Source of the DNA: Asterias amurensis
Lineage: Eukaryota > Echinodermata > Asteroidea > Forcipulatida > Asteriidae
Assembly (NCBI RefSeq): GCF_032118995.1
Contig: NC_092661.1
Coordinates: forward strand, 18,673,185-18,737,184
Reading direction: 5' to 3'
Length of the DNA: 64,000 bases
The position numbers and the translations under genes are program-made. The stretch's first letter is position 1; each line of letters starts with the position of its first letter. Positions 62,128-64,000 of the stretch are shown in pieces. A model generated the notes under the pieces. It saw only the letters and a program-made list of their open reading frames with translations, searched no databases and was not told the origin of the DNA.

Positions 62128-64000
62128 CTGAAAATAATTACAAGATACAAATCTTTTACTGTTTTATCCAAGGTTTCAAGACAGAGAATCGGAACTCTGA
62201 AGAGTGCTTAATTCTGAATAGAGTACTTGAACATTCACTCAAGAACATTTCCATTACATCAGAAAACCTGTACAAGTCGCATCAATGCTGGTGCTTAACT
62301 ATTTCATACACATGTGCACTTGCTTTGTTTCATGTGTTTACAAGTATTTTACCTTGTAATGCTTGGAAAATCTTTTTTGATAAACCCAGTCATTATTTTG
62401 TAGCCCTCCAAAATTATCAGATCTACAACAGACATTTTATGGTATTTTTTTAACATCATCAAAAAGGTGTACAATTCTTTAAATGTTTCACCTATCTTTT
62501 TTATAAGGAAAATAATTTGGCTATTTGAGCTGTTACAATTAAAGATTATTGCAAAAAGAACTCCTCATTGGGGAAATTCCCATCAGAAAAACCATTTGCG
62601 TATGTTTAAGTCATGGTCCATATTATATAAAGTCTACTTTCATTATCATACACACGCAGTTCTAAACTCTTAAGTTTTTTAGTCGGAGCTAAAAATGACC
62701 TGTTTGAATGTGCTTTTAGAAAACTATTTATCTCGGATCCAAAGGGGCAATAAGGAGAACAGACCTTCAAAGTTTCATTTGAATACTAAAGTACAATCAC
62801 TCCATTACAACATTGACACAGGAGCAAATCAATATAATGGTTTATGCATACCAATAATAAACCATTCGAGATTATCTTAGGAGCAAATCTAATTAAATTA
62901 AGTTTGCATTTGGGCCTGTTCACATATTTGAACAGAAACTTCAATCCATACCAACGTATCATATTTATTCTGCGAGTGAATTGTATCATGCATACTCTTT
63001 ATGATATCGAAACTGTAATTTTGCAACAAATGCATTATGCTCTTTTAAAGGAACTCATTGTTCAATAACATTATTTTCAAAGACACTTTTCAATTTTGTG
63101 ATTTTTTTTCCAGTGCAGATAGATTCAAACAAAAACATTGTCAAATGTGTTTTATAACTTATTTAAACAAACAAAACATTACAGCTCTTTAGAGATTTGG
63201 TATGATTGGTCAATCCCATAAGGACAAACCATGCATAATGCACTATTCCCCAAAAGACTTGACAGATTTAGCATCTGAATCCAACCGAGACCGACACTGA
63301 CATTTAGCTCCCCCAACAATCTATCGTCTACAAAAAAAATTAATTAGTGCAATTTTAATTCAAAGGATGCATTGTGCTGGAACAAAGCCAAGCGTACAAC
63401 TCCAGGCATAACCGTGAGCCATTTATTACAGCACATTGAAACAGGGGCCTGCCTAAAGCGTTATTTTAAAAAGTCTTTCGGATCAACGGACAGCTATTAT
63501 TGAATACACAACTCAAGTGAGAACTAAATTAGATCTTCGCAGCTTTCCGCACCTGGGTCCTACCAGACTCAACTCAGATCAGTGATTTGAATTTTCTTTT
63601 GTAACTGTTTTTCCAACACACTTGGGGGACAATTTGTTGCAAAAAAACATGTTGTTGACTTAAGCCCGGGCATACGCTGGCAGGGATAGATCGTTGAGTT
63701 TGACAGGGGAAAAAATGAAATCGTTATTGTTTATGGATGTTTGTTTAAGCATTCAGCTCTGAATCACTTGGAGGAAAGCTGGTTTAATGGGGGAAATCCA
63801 CACTTGTAGCAACACAACTGCATCAGCTACTGCATTGTATTGTGTAGGTTGATTGAAAAGCAGAATCTGCTTTTTAATCAAATTAAATTCTCAAGGCGTA
63901 TTTTTGTATTTTCTGGCTCGTCCTTGAAGAGAGTTTACTAATTAAACATTTATTCAATCAATATTTGCAATTAGATTCTAATCAAAGGAGTAAACTGTAA
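62128..64000. other. ZC4H2 intron 1 (part)
   Basis: AT-rich sequence with no recognised exon, repeat family or RNA gene. I searched the minus strand for the family's conserved first exon (..KLESIKEIR then GT) and did not find it, so it is probably beyond the right edge. A plus-strand open frame (61971-62453) overlaps the antisense of a ZC4H2 exon and looks fortuitous. Confidence 0.5.

Noticed and set aside
61971..62453. 160-codon plus-strand open frame
   Set aside because: Its start is the antisense of a well-supported ZC4H2 exon and its remainder has AT-rich, low-complexity composition.

Overview
This is animal nuclear DNA: AT-rich and intron-dense, with GT/AG-bounded exons and many short foldback transposons. 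Four protein genes can be assembled exon by exon. An alpha-class GST, a tRNA-derived SINE, L2/CR1-like LINE tails and abundant MITEs fit a marine invertebrate deuterostome. I favour an echinoderm, possibly a sea star. That placement is inference; there is no species-specific marker.

Layout. (1) About 0.5-27.4 kb, minus strand: the 5' part of a TULP4 orthologue (WD40 + SOCS + Tubby family). It has three coding exons (24682-24933, 12189-12317, 573-734) separated by 11-12 kb introns, and a probable 5' UTR exon at 27227-27413. The gene runs off the left edge. Its introns carry a 91-bp satellite, MITEs, SINEs and LINE fragments. (2) 27.4-35.3 kb: no coding gene recognised; SINE and several foldback elements. 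(3) 35317-47072, minus: a complete 13-exon DDX18/Has1 DEAD-box helicase gene, open over 691 codons, with MITEs in introns 1, 5 and 7. (4) 47073-47755: a 683-bp divergent promoter with a CACGTG E-box near DDX18 and a TATA box facing the GST. (5) 47756-51630, plus: a complete 6-exon alpha-class glutathione transferase gene of 223 codons. (6) About 54.06-56.42 kb, plus: a decayed tandem copy of that GST. (7) 59654-62127, minus: ZC4H2, last four coding exons; the first coding exon lies past the right edge. (8) 62.1-64 kb: ZC4H2 intron 1, nothing else recognised.

The genes have unrelated roles: ubiquitin-ligase adaptor-type protein (TULP4), ribosome biogenesis (DDX18), detoxification (GST) and neural development/nuclear zinc finger (ZC4H2). 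The only regulatory link visible is the shared DDX18/GST intergenic promoter. The most distinctive content is the transposon layer: a repeated ~390-bp family starting TTAAAG (eight copies), two nested transposon insertions, one with a perfect 10-bp target-site duplication, a near-identical inverted SINE pair, and a 58-bp near-perfect palindrome. I found no bacterial-type system, CRISPR array or intact RNA gene.
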